Origin: Deltaproteobacteria bacterium
GTDB taxonomy: Bacteria; Desulfobacterota; Desulfobulbia; Desulfobulbales; Desulfurivibrionaceae
Length of the DNA stretch: 44,686 bases
Assembly (NCBI GenBank): GCA_026388695.1
Contig: JAPLJH010000060.1
Location: 1-44,686, forward strand
Direction: 5' to 3'
Shown here piece after piece: positions 1 to 8,580 of the stretch. The position numbers were made by a program, and so were the translations under genes. Positions within the stretch are counted from its first letter, which is position 1. The number at the start of each line of letters is the position of its first letter. The notes below the pieces were generated by a model, which saw only the letters and a program-made list of their open reading frames with translations, did no database searches and had not been told where the DNA came from.

Positions 1-1
1 G

Positions 2-310
2 TTTGACGTGGCCGTTGACCTGCGAAAAAGCTCCCCCTTCTTTGGCAGATGGGTTGGCGAGATCCTCTCGGCGGAAAACAAGAAGATGCTCTGGGTGCCG
101 CCGGGTTTTGCCCATGGTTTTTACGTGTTGAGTTCCGAGGCAGAATTTGTCTACAAGTGCACGGAACTGTATGCCCCGGAGCATGAATGTTGCATCCACT
201 GGGATGATCCAGCGCTGGGTATCGTCTGGCCGTTGTTGGCTCAGGCACCCCTGCTTTCGGCCAAGGATTTGGCCGGGGTCTCGCTGGCCGAGGCGGAGTT
301 GTATTCATGA
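2..310 (+). CDS. rfbC: dTDP-4-dehydrorhamnose 3,5-epimerase, C-terminal part (5' end outside window)
   Basis: This is the C-terminal 102 residues of the epimerase that converts dTDP-4-keto-6-deoxyglucose to dTDP-4-keto-L-rhamnose in the cytoplasm. The reading frame is open to the left edge and starts FDVAVDLRKSSPFFG, the usual internal RmlC sequence, so the GTG at 8 is not the real start. The stretch WVPPGFAHGFYVLS is the conserved cupin segment of the family, and VYKCTELYAPEHE follows it as expected. Full-length RmlC is about 180 residues, so roughly 80 are missing upstream. The stop overlaps the rfbD start by four bases (ATGA), which indicates translational coupling within a dTDP-rhamnose operon. 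rfbA is not in the window and may lie upstream. Confidence 0.95.
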   Translation, partial: FDVAVDLRKSSPFFGRWVGEILSAENKKMLWVPPGFAHGFYVLSSEAEFVYKCTELYAPEHECCIHWDDPALGIVWPLLAQAPLLSAKDLAGVSLAEAELYS

Positions 311-1182
311 GGGTATTGCTTGTCGGCGGCAACGGCCAACTGGGCAGGGAGCTGCAGTACTGCAAGCCGGCCGATATGGAGCTGCTGGCCTTGGCTTCAG
401 CGGAGCTTGATCTTCGGGAGCCGGAAGAGGTGACAGCCAGGGTGAGTGGATTTCAACCCCAGGTGGTCATCAATGCTGCCGCCTATACTGCGGTGGATCG
501 GGCGGAAAGCGAGCGGGAGGCAGCCTTTGCCGTGAACGGTCAGGGCGCGGTAAACCTTGCCCAAGCGGCCCGCACGGTGGGCGCATATTGTATTCAGGTC
601 TCCACGGATTTTGTATTTGACGGCGTGCAATCCCATCCTTATCTGTCTACGGACCGGACAAACCCCCTGGGGGTATACGGGGCCAGCAAGCTGGCTGGTG
701 AACAACAGGCTTTGGCAGCCTACCCGGAAGGGGTAGCTGTTGTCCGTACCGCCTGGCTCTATTCCACTTTCGGCAATAATTTTGTCACCACCATGCTGCG
801 GCTCTTGGCCGAGCGAGAAAGCATAGGGGTGGTGGCGAATCAGGTTGGCACCCCAACTTGGGGTCGGGGGCTGGCCGAGGCTCTCTGGCAGATGTGTAGG
901 GTGCAGCCAAAGGGAATCTGGCATTGGACCGATGCTGGGGTGGCGAGCTGGTATGATTTTGCCGTGGCCATCCAGGAAGAAGGGCTTATTTGTGGGCTGC
1001 TTGACAGGGAGATTTCCATCCTGCCCATCAATACCGTTGATTATCCTACCCCGGCCAAGCGGCCAAGTTACAGCGTGCTGGATAAGGCCGAGACCTGGGC
1101 GGCCCTGGGAATGACGTCGCCTCACTGGCGTGTTGCCCTGCGGCGGATGTTGCTTGAATACAAGGAGAACCGTGGTGCATAA
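307..1182 (+). CDS. rfbD: dTDP-4-dehydrorhamnose reductase
   Basis: The enzyme catalyses the last step of dTDP-L-rhamnose synthesis, the NAD(P)H-dependent reduction of dTDP-4-keto-rhamnose. The 291 residues match the family length. The N-terminal Rossmann motif GGNGQLGREL lies at residues 6-15. NAAAYTAVDRAE near residue 55 and the catalytic YGASKLAGE (YxxxK) near residue 128 are typical of the RmlD short-chain dehydrogenase fold. The ATG at 307 overlaps the rfbC stop, and the 3' end overlaps the rfbB start. The order here is C-D-B, not the common B-D-A-C. Rhamnose made by this set would feed the rhamnosyltransferase-like GT2 at 4103. Confidence 0.96.
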   Translation: MRVLLVGGNGQLGRELQYCKPADMELLALASAELDLREPEEVTARVSGFQPQVVINAAAYTAVDRAESEREAAFAVNGQGAVNLAQAARTVGAYCIQVSTDFVFDGVQSHPYLSTDRTNPLGVYGASKLAGEQQALAAYPEGVAVVRTAWLYSTFGNNFVTTMLRLLAERESIGVVANQVGTPTWGRGLAEALWQMCRVQPKGIWHWTDAGVASWYDFAVAIQEEGLICGLLDREISILPINTVDYPTPAKRPSYSVLDKAETWAALGMTSPHWRVALRRMLLEYKENRGA

Positions 1183-2266
1183 GCTGTTGGTTACCGGCGG
1201 GGCCGGTTTTATTGGGGCCAATTTCGTCCATTATTGGCTGGCCCACTATCCCCAGGATCGGGTGGTGGTGCTTGATGCCCTGACCTATGCCGGGAATATG
1301 GCCAGCCTTGCCGGGTGCCTGGCACAGGATAATTTTCGTTTTGTCCACGGCGACATTGGGGACCAGGATCTGGTCGAAACCCTGCTGGCCGAAGAGGGCC
1401 TTGACACCGTGGTCAACTTTGCCGCTGAATCCCATGTGGACCGCTCCATTCACGGCCCGGCCCCCTTTGTCACCACCAACGTGGTCGGCACCCATAGCCT
1501 GCTCATGGCGGCGAAGAAGGTTTGGCTGGGCGGCGGACGGTCGCACCGGTTTCATCATGTTTCCACGGATGAGGTCTACGGCTCGCTCACCTCGGAGGAG
1601 CCGCCTTTCACGGAAACCTCCGCCTATGCCCCCAACTCGCCTTATTCGGCGAGCAAGGCTGCCTCCGACCATCTGGTGCGGGCGTACCACCACACCTACG
1701 GGCTTGAGGTTAGCACCAGCAACTGCTCGAACAACTATGGTCCCTACCAGTTTCCGGAAAAGCTGATTCCGCTCATTATCCTCAATATCCTGGAGGCGAA
1801 ACCGTTGCCCATCTACGGCGACGGCCTGAACATCCGTGACTGGCTCTATGTGGAGGATCATTGCCGGGGCATCGATCTGGTTTTGCAAAAAGGTAGGGTC
1901 GGAGAGGTGTACAATATCGGGGGCAACAACGAATGGCGCAATATCGAGATCGTCCGGCTGGTCTGCGGACTGGTTGATGAACAGCTCGCCGCTTCCGAGG
2001 CCTTGCGGCAGCGCTTCCCGCGCTCTCCGGTCTGCCTGGGACACACGGCGGAATCTCTTATCACCTATGTCAAGGATCGGCCCGGCCACGATCGGCGCTA
2101 TGCCATCGATGCTGCGAAAAGTCGAAGCGAGCTGGGTTATGCCCCTTTGGAATCCTTTGAGACCGGGATCAGAAAGACCATTGACTGGTACCTGGCCAAT
2201 GAGACATGGTGGCGGGGCGTGATGAATGGCAGCTATCGGGATTGGTTGGAAAAGCAGTATGACTAG
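1175..2266 (+). CDS. rfbB: dTDP-glucose 4,6-dehydratase
   Basis: The enzyme dehydrates dTDP-D-glucose to dTDP-4-keto-6-deoxy-D-glucose with tightly bound NAD. The N-terminal LLVTGGAGFIGANF is the GxxGxxG cofactor site. STDEVYGSL carries the Thr-Asp-Glu catalytic residues of RmlB, and YSASKAASD is the YxxxK motif. I chose the GTG at 1175 because AAGGAG at 1162-1167 lies seven bases upstream. The adjacent in-frame GTG at 1172 is also possible, and a longer frame from 1130 would add residues with no family counterpart. About 363 residues is normal for the family. The start overlaps the rfbD stop by eight bases, so the two genes should be coupled. Confidence 0.95.
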   Translation: MHKLLVTGGAGFIGANFVHYWLAHYPQDRVVVLDALTYAGNMASLAGCLAQDNFRFVHGDIGDQDLVETLLAEEGLDTVVNFAAESHVDRSIHGPAPFVTTNVVGTHSLLMAAKKVWLGGGRSHRFHHVSTDEVYGSLTSEEPPFTETSAYAPNSPYSASKAASDHLVRAYHHTYGLEVSTSNCSNNYGPYQFPEKLIPLIILNILEAKPLPIYGDGLNIRDWLYVEDHCRGIDLVLQKGRVGEVYNIGGNNEWRNIEIVRLVCGLVDEQLAASEALRQRFPRSPVCLGHTAESLITYVKDRPGHDRRYAIDAAKSRSELGYAPLESFETGIRKTIDWYLANETWWRGVMNGSYRDWLEKQYD

Positions 2267-3035
2267 TGAAAAGCTGCCACTCTCCGTGGCCATCATCACT
2301 AAGAACGAGGAGGACCGCCTGCCCGAGTGTCTGGCCAGCGTTGCCTTCGCCGCGGAGGTGGTGGTGGTGGACTCCGGTAGCACGGACAGAACCGTGGATA
2401 TTGCCAGTGAATTCGGTGCGGTGGTGCATGTTGAGTCCTGGCAAGGGTTTGGCCGCCAAAAGCAGTTGGCCATTGACCGCTGCCGTCACGACTGGGTGCT
2501 GGTGCTGGATGCCGATGAGCGGGTCGGGGCGGAGACACAGGCGGAGATCGGAGAGGCGTTGGCCACGGGAACGTGTGTTGCCTACAGTTTCCCCCGCAAG
2601 AATTACTTCTGTGGCCGATGGCTGAGGCATGCCGGTTGGTGGCCGGACCGGGTTGTTCGCCTGTTTAAAAAGGATGCTGCCAGGATGTCCGCGCGTTCGG
2701 TGCACGAATCTCTGGAGGTGCATGGCCCGGTCGGGGTGCTGCGCCATCCCTTGATCCATTATGCCAATAAAGGGTTGGAACAGACCCTGAGCAAGGTAAA
2801 CCACTATTCTTCCGCCGGGGCAAATGAGCTGTTTGTCCAAGGAAAAACAGCTTCGGCAGCCAAGGCGCTGCTTCGGGCAGCCTGGGCTTTTTTGCACGGC
2901 TATATCCTCCGGGGTGGTTTTCTCGATGGAGGAGAAGGCCTTGTCATGGCTGTTTCCGATTTTATGAACGTATTTTTCAAGTATGCCAAGCTGCGTGAGC
3001 TGCGGAAGCAAAAAGAAAAAGACACACTGTCTTGA
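2259..3035 (+). CDS. GT2 glycosyltransferase, WaaE/KdtX-like LPS core enzyme
   Basis: This is a family 2 glycosyltransferase of about 258 residues. SVAIITKNEEDRL at the N-terminus, VVVDSGSTDRT and LVLDADERV (the DxD-type metal/nucleotide site) are hallmarks of the WaaE/KdtX subgroup, which adds a beta-glucose-type residue to inner-core heptose. GFGRQKQLAID and the later WWPDRVVRLF are also characteristic of that subgroup. The ATG at 2259 overlaps the rfbB stop (TATGACTAG), so it is coupled to the rhamnose genes. It precedes two heptosyltransferase genes, which supports an LPS core role. The exact sugar donor cannot be read from the sequence. Confidence 0.88.
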   Translation: MTSEKLPLSVAIITKNEEDRLPECLASVAFAAEVVVVDSGSTDRTVDIASEFGAVVHVESWQGFGRQKQLAIDRCRHDWVLVLDADERVGAETQAEIGEALATGTCVAYSFPRKNYFCGRWLRHAGWWPDRVVRLFKKDAARMSARSVHESLEVHGPVGVLRHPLIHYANKGLEQTLSKVNHYSSAGANELFVQGKTASAAKALLRAAWAFLHGYILRGGFLDGGEGLVMAVSDFMNVFFKYAKLRELRKQKEKDTLS

Positions 3036-3045
3036 TCCGGGTTCC

Positions 3046-4098
3046 GTGAATATTCTCATTGTTAAAACCAGCGCCATCGGCGACGTCATTCATACCCTGC
3101 CCGCCCTGAATGCCCTTCGCCGCAAATACCCGGAAGCCAGGATTGATTGGCTGGTGGAAGAGGCTGCGGCCGATTTGATCATCGACCACAAGGCCCTTGA
3201 TACCGTACTGGTCTCACGACGCAAGGCTTGGGCCCGGGATTTGAAACAAGGGCGGGTACGGGCAGCCTGGGGAGGATTCGCTGACTTTGTTAAAGAGTTG
3301 CGGGCCACGGAATACGACCTGCTTATTGATTTTCAAGGGCTGCTGAAAAGCGGGATTTTTGTCGGCCTTGCCCGAGCCAAAAGGAAAGTTGGCTTCGGCA
3401 GGGGCATGGAGCATGCAGAATGCAGCTACATCTTCCTCAACGAGCCTGTTTCGCCGGTGAATATGGACCAGCATGCAGCCATCCGGGAATTGTTGCTGCT
3501 CAAGGCTATCGGGATTGAGAGCGAGGAGGTTGTTTTTGCTCTGCCCATTGGCGAAGAACAACGGGAAAAGATCGGACAATTGCTTGCGGCAGAAGGAGTC
3601 GATCCGGTCAAGCCGCTGGTGGCGATCAATCCCATGACCACCTGGGAAACCAAGCACTGGCGTAACGAGCGGTTTGCTCGGGTTGCGGACCATCTGCTGA
3701 ATAAAGGCATGACGGTTGTTTTCAGTGGTGGACCGCAGGACGTTCTAGGCATAGACGAGATTCGTGCCGCTATGACGGGCAAGGCCGCGAGCCTGTCAGG
3801 CAAAACAACCCTGAAAGATCTGGCCGCGTTGTATGAAAGGGTAAATGTGCTTATTACCACCGATACAGGCCCCATGCATCTTGCCGCCGCTGTGGGCACC
3901 CCTGTGGTCGCCCTGTTTGGCCCGACTGCGCCCTGGCGGACCGGGCCTTTCGGCTCTGGCCACAAGATACTGCGGGCGGAGATTGCCTGCAACCCTTGCC
4001 TGAAGAGGCATTGCGCCGTGGGGCATGAATGCATGGATCGGATCACTGTGGATCAGGTGGTGCAGGCGGCGCTGGCTGTGCTCAAGGGCGGGAGCTGA
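3046..4098 (+). CDS. waaC: GT9 ADP-heptose:LPS heptosyltransferase I-like
   Basis: The product would transfer L-glycero-D-manno-heptose from ADP-heptose to Kdo2-lipid A at the cytoplasmic face of the inner membrane. ILIVKTSAIGDVIHTLPAL at the N-terminus and ITTDTGPMHLAAAVGTPVVA near residue 270 are the two diagnostic GT9 blocks; the latter contains the ADP-heptose binding site. VNPMTTWETKHW-like sequence in the middle matches the WaaC conserved core. The GTG at 3046 is preferred because it places the first beta strand at the N-terminus as in other WaaC proteins. The leader has only a weak ribosome binding site, so translation may depend on the gene ending 10 bases upstream. The length of 350 residues is normal. 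Confidence 0.9.
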   Translation: MNILIVKTSAIGDVIHTLPALNALRRKYPEARIDWLVEEAAADLIIDHKALDTVLVSRRKAWARDLKQGRVRAAWGGFADFVKELRATEYDLLIDFQGLLKSGIFVGLARAKRKVGFGRGMEHAECSYIFLNEPVSPVNMDQHAAIRELLLLKAIGIESEEVVFALPIGEEQREKIGQLLAAEGVDPVKPLVAINPMTTWETKHWRNERFARVADHLLNKGMTVVFSGGPQDVLGIDEIRAAMTGKAASLSGKTTLKDLAALYERVNVLITTDTGPMHLAAAVGTPVVALFGPTAPWRTGPFGSGHKILRAEIACNPCLKRHCAVGHECMDRITVDQVVQAALAVLKGGS

Positions 4099-4102
4099 TC
4101 GC

Positions 4103-5014
4103 ATGGATATCTCCATCGTTATCGTCAACTGGAACACCAGGGAGTTGTTGCTGGATTGCCTGGCCTCGGTGTATGCCACGGTCAGGGATGTGCGCTTTGA
4201 GGTGTTCTTGGTGGACAACGCTTCAAGCGATGGCAGTGTTGAGGCGGTACGGGAGCAGTATCCGCAGGTCAATATCATTCAGAATGAAAAGAACCTCGGT
4301 TTTGCCGCAGCCAACAACAAGGCTTTGCGGATTATGCAGGGGAAGTATGCGCTACTGCTCAACACCGACACGGTATTGACGGAAGGAGCCCTCGCAACAC
4401 TGCTGAGATACATGGAAAACCATGAGGAAGTCGGCATGGCCTGCGCCCAATTGCTCAATGCCGACGGTACGAAGCAGAATTCCATTGCCAATTTTCCGAG
4501 TCTGTTGGGCCTTCTCTGTAATGAAACTGTGCTGCGTCTGCTGTTCCCAGGAAGATTTCCCAGCAAAAGACAGGAATACCGGGCGCCCATTGAGGTAGAG
4601 TCCTGCATCGGCGCCTGCCTTATGGTGCGCAAGGCGGTCATGGATGCAGTGGGGCTGCTGGATGAGCGTTATTTTTTCTTCATGGAAGAGACGGACTGGG
4701 CGTTTGCCATGCATAAGGCAGGCTGGAAATCTTGCTTTGTCCCGGGTGCCCATATTTACCATTTGCAGGGGCAAAGCGCCGGGCATAATGTTCGGGCCAG
4801 GATCATGTTTTACCGGGCGCGGTATCAATATTTTCGCAAGTGGTTCCCCCAGACTTGGCCCCTTCATGGTTTTTTGATTGTGGTGCGCCTGCTTATCAAC
4901 GTCCTGTTGAACGGCATTGGCCTGGTTGTGACCTTGGGGCTGCATGGGGGGATCCGGGGAAGACTGGCGCTTTATCTGCAACTGCTCTCTTGGCATTTAC
5001 GTGGTTGTCCTTGA
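4103..5014 (+). CDS. GT2 glycosyltransferase, rhamnosyltransferase (WbbL)-like
   Basis: This 303-residue GT2 enzyme begins MDISIVIVNWNTRELLLDCL and continues with VFLVDNASSDGS, NLGFAAANNKAL and LLLNTDTVL, the pattern of the WbbL/rhamnosyltransferase branch. IGACLMVRKAVMDAVGLLDE and FFFMEETDW are the conserved acceptor-side blocks. A hydrophobic C-terminal segment (around residues 255-300) suggests membrane association. GGGAG lies about eight bases before the ATG. Its position in an operon that starts with dTDP-rhamnose synthesis supports rhamnose as donor, but this is inference from context and subfamily resemblance. Confidence 0.88.
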   Translation: MDISIVIVNWNTRELLLDCLASVYATVRDVRFEVFLVDNASSDGSVEAVREQYPQVNIIQNEKNLGFAAANNKALRIMQGKYALLLNTDTVLTEGALATLLRYMENHEEVGMACAQLLNADGTKQNSIANFPSLLGLLCNETVLRLLFPGRFPSKRQEYRAPIEVESCIGACLMVRKAVMDAVGLLDERYFFFMEETDWAFAMHKAGWKSCFVPGAHIYHLQGQSAGHNVRARIMFYRARYQYFRKWFPQTWPLHGFLIVVRLLINVLLNGIGLVVTLGLHGGIRGRLALYLQLLSWHLRGCP

Positions 5015-5021
5015 TACCTTT

Positions 5022-6116
5022 ATGAATATGCCCTTGATTATAGGTCAGACAACAATAGCAGGATCACCGCGCAGCATTTTGCTGATTCAGCTTGGCGATA
5101 TCGGTGATGTTGTCCTGACTTTGCCCTGTATCAGAGCCTTGCGGGAGACTTATCCACAGGCGCGGATTATTGTGGCGGCATGGGATAAGGCGGCAGAATT
5201 GTTGGAAGATTGTCCCTGGCTTGATCAGGTTATTGTGGTCACGAAGCGGTCCCGGTCGTTTTTTTTTGAAACCTCTCTCCAGATTGATTTTTTCCGCAAA
5301 CTGCGAAGCCTTCATTGTGATTTGGCCATTGATCTGCGAACCGGAACCCGTGGGGCCATAATGGCTTTTTTGTCGGGCGCTGGCCAAAGAATCGGTTTTT
5401 TTGCCGATGATGGCACGTTGTGGCGTAATCGGCTCTTCACCAGCCTGTTGAGACGCGATTACACCCCTGACCTGCATGTTGCCGACTATCTTCTTTGTTT
5501 GCTCGAACCATTTGGGATTGCCACCGAACAGAGAATCCCGGAGCTTGCCGTTGCGGTGGATAAACAGGAAAAAATCCGGGGTCTTTTTGAAGAGGCGGCG
5601 GTTCCCCAAGATAAAAAGATTGTTGCGGTGCAGCCGTTTTCCCTGTGGCAGTATAAGGAATGGGGCAAGGAGAAGTATGTCGCCCTCATCCGGTGGCTGG
5701 TGGCAGAATACGGGGTGGCTGTGATTGTCACCGGATCTGTTGCGGAAAGGGAGCGGGCTGAGGGAATTGTCCGAAGATGTGGCGCGGGATGCTATAATTT
5801 TGCCGGGAAGACCTCTATCGCAAGCTATGCGGCATTGTTACAGAAATGCCAGTTTTTTATCGGGGTCGATAGCGCCGGGCTTCACATTGCTGCAGCAGTG
5901 GGAACGCCGACCGTCGGTATTTTTGGGCCGTCTTCTCCGGTGTCGTGGGCACCGGTTGGTAGGCAACACTTGGTGGTTCAGAAAGATTTCCCTTGCTTGC
6001 CGTGCCGGGAGAAGGGGTGCGACAACAGGGAGCAGAGCAGATGTCTCGATGAACTGCCACTGCAGGAGGTTGTCGCACCGCTCTCTGTCCATCTCAAGCA
6101 AGGCTATTGGTTTTGA
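5022..6116 (+). CDS. GT9 heptosyltransferase, WaaF/WaaQ-like
   Basis: This is a second family 9 glycosyltransferase of about 364 residues. ILLIQLGDIGDVVLTLPCI is the GT9 N-terminal block, and GVDSAGLHIAAAVGTPTVG near residue 285 is the C-terminal donor-binding block. FPCLPCREKGCDNREQSRC near the C-terminus is a cysteine-rich stretch common in WaaF/WaaQ relatives. The ATG at 5022 follows the previous stop by seven bases; a second in-frame ATG at 5028 is equally possible. With the WaaC-like gene nearby, it most likely adds the second or third heptose of the inner core. The precise linkage cannot be told. Confidence 0.88.
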   Translation: MNMPLIIGQTTIAGSPRSILLIQLGDIGDVVLTLPCIRALRETYPQARIIVAAWDKAAELLEDCPWLDQVIVVTKRSRSFFFETSLQIDFFRKLRSLHCDLAIDLRTGTRGAIMAFLSGAGQRIGFFADDGTLWRNRLFTSLLRRDYTPDLHVADYLLCLLEPFGIATEQRIPELAVAVDKQEKIRGLFEEAAVPQDKKIVAVQPFSLWQYKEWGKEKYVALIRWLVAEYGVAVIVTGSVAERERAEGIVRRCGAGCYNFAGKTSIASYAALLQKCQFFIGVDSAGLHIAAAVGTPTVGIFGPSSPVSWAPVGRQHLVVQKDFPCLPCREKGCDNREQSRCLDELPLQEVVAPLSVHLKQGYWF

Positions 6117-6196
6117 GTAGGTCGGGTGCTGGGGGGCGGCGTTTTGTGGGGCATTTTCCGAGGGGTGGTTCTGCTTTGGACTCAGAGGATATGCCG

Positions 6197-7435
6197 ATGA
6201 ATCTGGATGTGATAAAAAAAGATAGGGAAAGAATATTTTCTTTCTTGATGGCAACGGTGTCGGTGCTCCTCGGGATTTATGTTTTTTTGATTCCGATCCC
6301 ACATGCAACGACAATCAAGGAAATCTGCTATTATTTGGCTGTCGTGCTTGTTTTTGTTCTGGTGTGGTTCCGGAGGATATTTTTCCACCATCACACACCA
6401 TTGGTAGTTCCAGCCGTTATTTTCCTCTCCTGGTGCGTTTTTGGGGTCTTCTTTGCAATAAACAGAGAAAATAGTCTGCATGATCTGTATGTGCATTTTC
6501 TGAAATATATCTTTCTGTATTTTATGCTGGTATTTTTTTTCTCTTCTTTAAATAAATTATCTATTCTCTCCAGATTAATAGTTGTTTCTTCCGCAATTCT
6601 CTTTTTTTGCTGTCTGTACTATTACTATGTCGTGCTCGGCAGGTCGTTTTCGGAGAGGTATGGCTTAGGCTTTCGGGAGCTACCAACCAATCAGGCTGGA
6701 ATTTTTGCCCTATTTGCCATTAGTCTCGGAGTGCATAATATCTCCCAGGCAAAGAGATGGGGGGAGAAAATATTTTTCTCCTGCTGTATTCTTCCTGCCC
6801 TCGTCATAGTTCTCCTGGCGCAAACCCGCAGTGTACTGCTGGCTTTGCTTGTTTCCGTAGTAGTAGTTTTTTTCTCAAGGAAAAAGCTCTTGTTTGGGAT
6901 ACTTCTGATGTTGGGCTGCATTGTGGCTGTGAGCCCTGTTGCTGAAAGATTTAAAACCAATCTTTCGGGAATTCATAGAGTTAAAATGGGGTTGATAGCC
7001 TGGGAAGTGGTGAAGGATTACCCTCTGACCGGGATAGGGTTTGGCATGCGAACCTTTGGCGATAATCTGGATTTACAAAGCTATAATGCCAAGCTGCCGG
7101 AAAAATTCCAAAGTCAGGAGATTGTCCCGGATCCCCATAATATGTATACTGATATTGCTGTGCGAACCGGGATTCCAGGCCTTATCTTTTTCTGCTGGTT
7201 CATTTTCACTTTTTTCAGGATGGTACGGGCACTCGGACAGGATAGCGCGAGTGACGGGATTGCGCCATGGTCAGTGGCTATCTTTGTTTCGGGGTTGTCT
7301 TTTTTTATAATTGGATTTTTTGAGCCTGTTTTTAGTCATTATGCCGAGTCGGTTCTCTGCGTGATCCTTGCCATGGGGACAATATTGTGGCGGCTCCACG
7401 AAGACCGAAAAGCCTTAGGGTGCCATAGATTGTGA
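6197..7435 (+). CDS. waaL: O-antigen ligase / Wzy-like membrane protein
   Basis: This is a polytopic membrane protein of 412 residues with about ten to twelve hydrophobic segments. The family (Wzy_C/WaaL) joins undecaprenyl-linked O-antigen to lipid A-core on the periplasmic face. The diagnostic block is the large periplasmic loop with PDPHNMYTDIAVRTGIPGL near residue 310, where the histidine matches the essential WaaL histidine. The earlier LPTNQAGIFALFAISLG matches the family's other conserved loop. I chose ATG 6197 because AGAGGA lies seven bases upstream; ATG 6191 and a longer frame are alternatives. By eye the gene is richer in A/T and T-runs than its neighbours. O-antigen polymerase cannot be fully excluded. 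Confidence 0.85.
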   Translation: MNLDVIKKDRERIFSFLMATVSVLLGIYVFLIPIPHATTIKEICYYLAVVLVFVLVWFRRIFFHHHTPLVVPAVIFLSWCVFGVFFAINRENSLHDLYVHFLKYIFLYFMLVFFFSSLNKLSILSRLIVVSSAILFFCCLYYYYVVLGRSFSERYGLGFRELPTNQAGIFALFAISLGVHNISQAKRWGEKIFFSCCILPALVIVLLAQTRSVLLALLVSVVVVFFSRKKLLFGILLMLGCIVAVSPVAERFKTNLSGIHRVKMGLIAWEVVKDYPLTGIGFGMRTFGDNLDLQSYNAKLPEKFQSQEIVPDPHNMYTDIAVRTGIPGLIFFCWFIFTFFRMVRALGQDSASDGIAPWSVAIFVSGLSFFIIGFFEPVFSHYAESVLCVILAMGTILWRLHEDRKALGCHRL

Positions 7436-8580
7436 AAAAACCGAGCGGGGGAAAAAAGAAGATTGCGGTTGTTATCCCGAAATATGGATTGGTAGGGGGA
7501 GGTGAGCAGTTCGTCTCGCAATTGACGGAAAAGATTGCCTTGAACCCCCGCTATGATGTTCATGTATTTGCTAATAAGTGGAAGGCTGTTTCAGGCAAGG
7601 TCTCCTTTCATTTTGTTCCATTGCTCCGATTTCCGCGATTTCTGACCACCGTAAGTTTTGCCTTTTTCGCTAATGTCGCTATTGCCCGTCAGGATTTCGA
7701 TCTCATCCACACCCATGACCGGATATTCCATGCAGATATCTTTACCATGCATGGGGTTCCGCATCGGTTTTGGGTTCGGGAGGTTCGAAAAAAAAGGATG
7801 AGCCTTTTTGATCGCGTAACTGCATGGGTTGAACGGAGATTGATCGCCGATCAAAGGTGCAGATTTTTGTTGCCTGTGTCGACGCTGGCCATGGAGAAAT
7901 TTCGTCAGGAGTTTGCCGTTGCATCAACTCGGGTGAAAGTCATCCATCCCGGGATCGAGTTTGCACGATTTAACTTGCCAAATCGTGCTGAGAAGCGGGC
8001 GCAGATACGGAAGAAGTTTGGGCTGTGTGCTGCTGATTTTCTTGTGTTGTTCGTGGGAATGAATTTTGAACTCAAGGGGCTGGATACCGTAATCTTTGCG
8101 CTTGCGAAGGCAAAGGAAAAACTGCCGGGCAAGGCCATGAAATTGCTTGTTGTGGGGAAAGGCGATCAGGGCAAATACCGGAAGATCGCCGATGACCTTG
8201 GGGTTGGCGAGGATGTTATTTTTGCCGGGGTGCAGGCTGAAGGCATCGAAGAAATATATGCGGCCTCGGATGTCTGTGCGTTGCTGTCCGGGTTTGACAC
8301 CTTTGGCATGACCGTCTTGGAGGCCATGGCCGCCTCGCTCCCTGTCATTATCAGCACGCAGGTGGGGGCTAAGGACATAGTAACGGATGGTGAGCAGGGT
8401 TTTATCGTTGCCAAGGATGACGCGGAAACCGTGAGCGCTTACCTCGTGTCGTTGTGTGATGAGCCTCGGAGGGAAAGAATGGGCCGGGCTGCAATGCAGC
8501 AAGCGGCGCAGTATTCCTGGGATGCGGTTGCGGGAAAGGTTGTTACGATTTACGAGAAGATATTGTCCGCAGGCCCCTGA
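7432..8580 (+). CDS. GT4 glycosyltransferase
   Basis: This is a GT-B fold retaining glycosyltransferase of 382 residues. The N-terminal domain begins with KIAVVIPKYGLVGGGEQFV, a WaaG-like opening. The C-terminal GT4 domain carries LLVVGKGDQGKY, IYAASDVCALLS and the E-x7-E region FGMTVLEAMAASLPVI near residue 285. The GTG start overlaps the ligase stop (GTGA), so the two genes are coupled. It is the last gene of the forward LPS operon. Its final 38 bases overlap the 3' end of the opposing GT10 gene. An outer-core hexosyltransferase (WaaG-like) is the likely role; the sugar is not determinable. Confidence 0.9.
   Translation: MKKPSGGKKKIAVVIPKYGLVGGGEQFVSQLTEKIALNPRYDVHVFANKWKAVSGKVSFHFVPLLRFPRFLTTVSFAFFANVAIARQDFDLIHTHDRIFHADIFTMHGVPHRFWVREVRKKRMSLFDRVTAWVERRLIADQRCRFLLPVSTLAMEKFRQEFAVASTRVKVIHPGIEFARFNLPNRAEKRAQIRKKFGLCAADFLVLFVGMNFELKGLDTVIFALAKAKEKLPGKAMKLLVVGKGDQGKYRKIADDLGVGEDVIFAGVQAEGIEEIYAASDVCALLSGFDTFGMTVLEAMAASLPVIISTQVGAKDIVTDGEQGFIVAKDDAETVSAYLVSLCDEPRRERMGRAAMQQAAQYSWDAVAGKVVTIYEKILSAGP

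Noticed and set aside
1046-2473. A long open frame (about 475 codons) on the minus strand opposite rfbB
   Set aside because: It mirrors rfbB codons, lacks any domain I recognise and has no ribosome binding site; rfbB is certain.
5456-5468. CGCGATTACAC resembling the repeated element
   Set aside because: It lies inside a heptosyltransferase gene, lacks the A-run and the inverted arm, and is best seen as chance.
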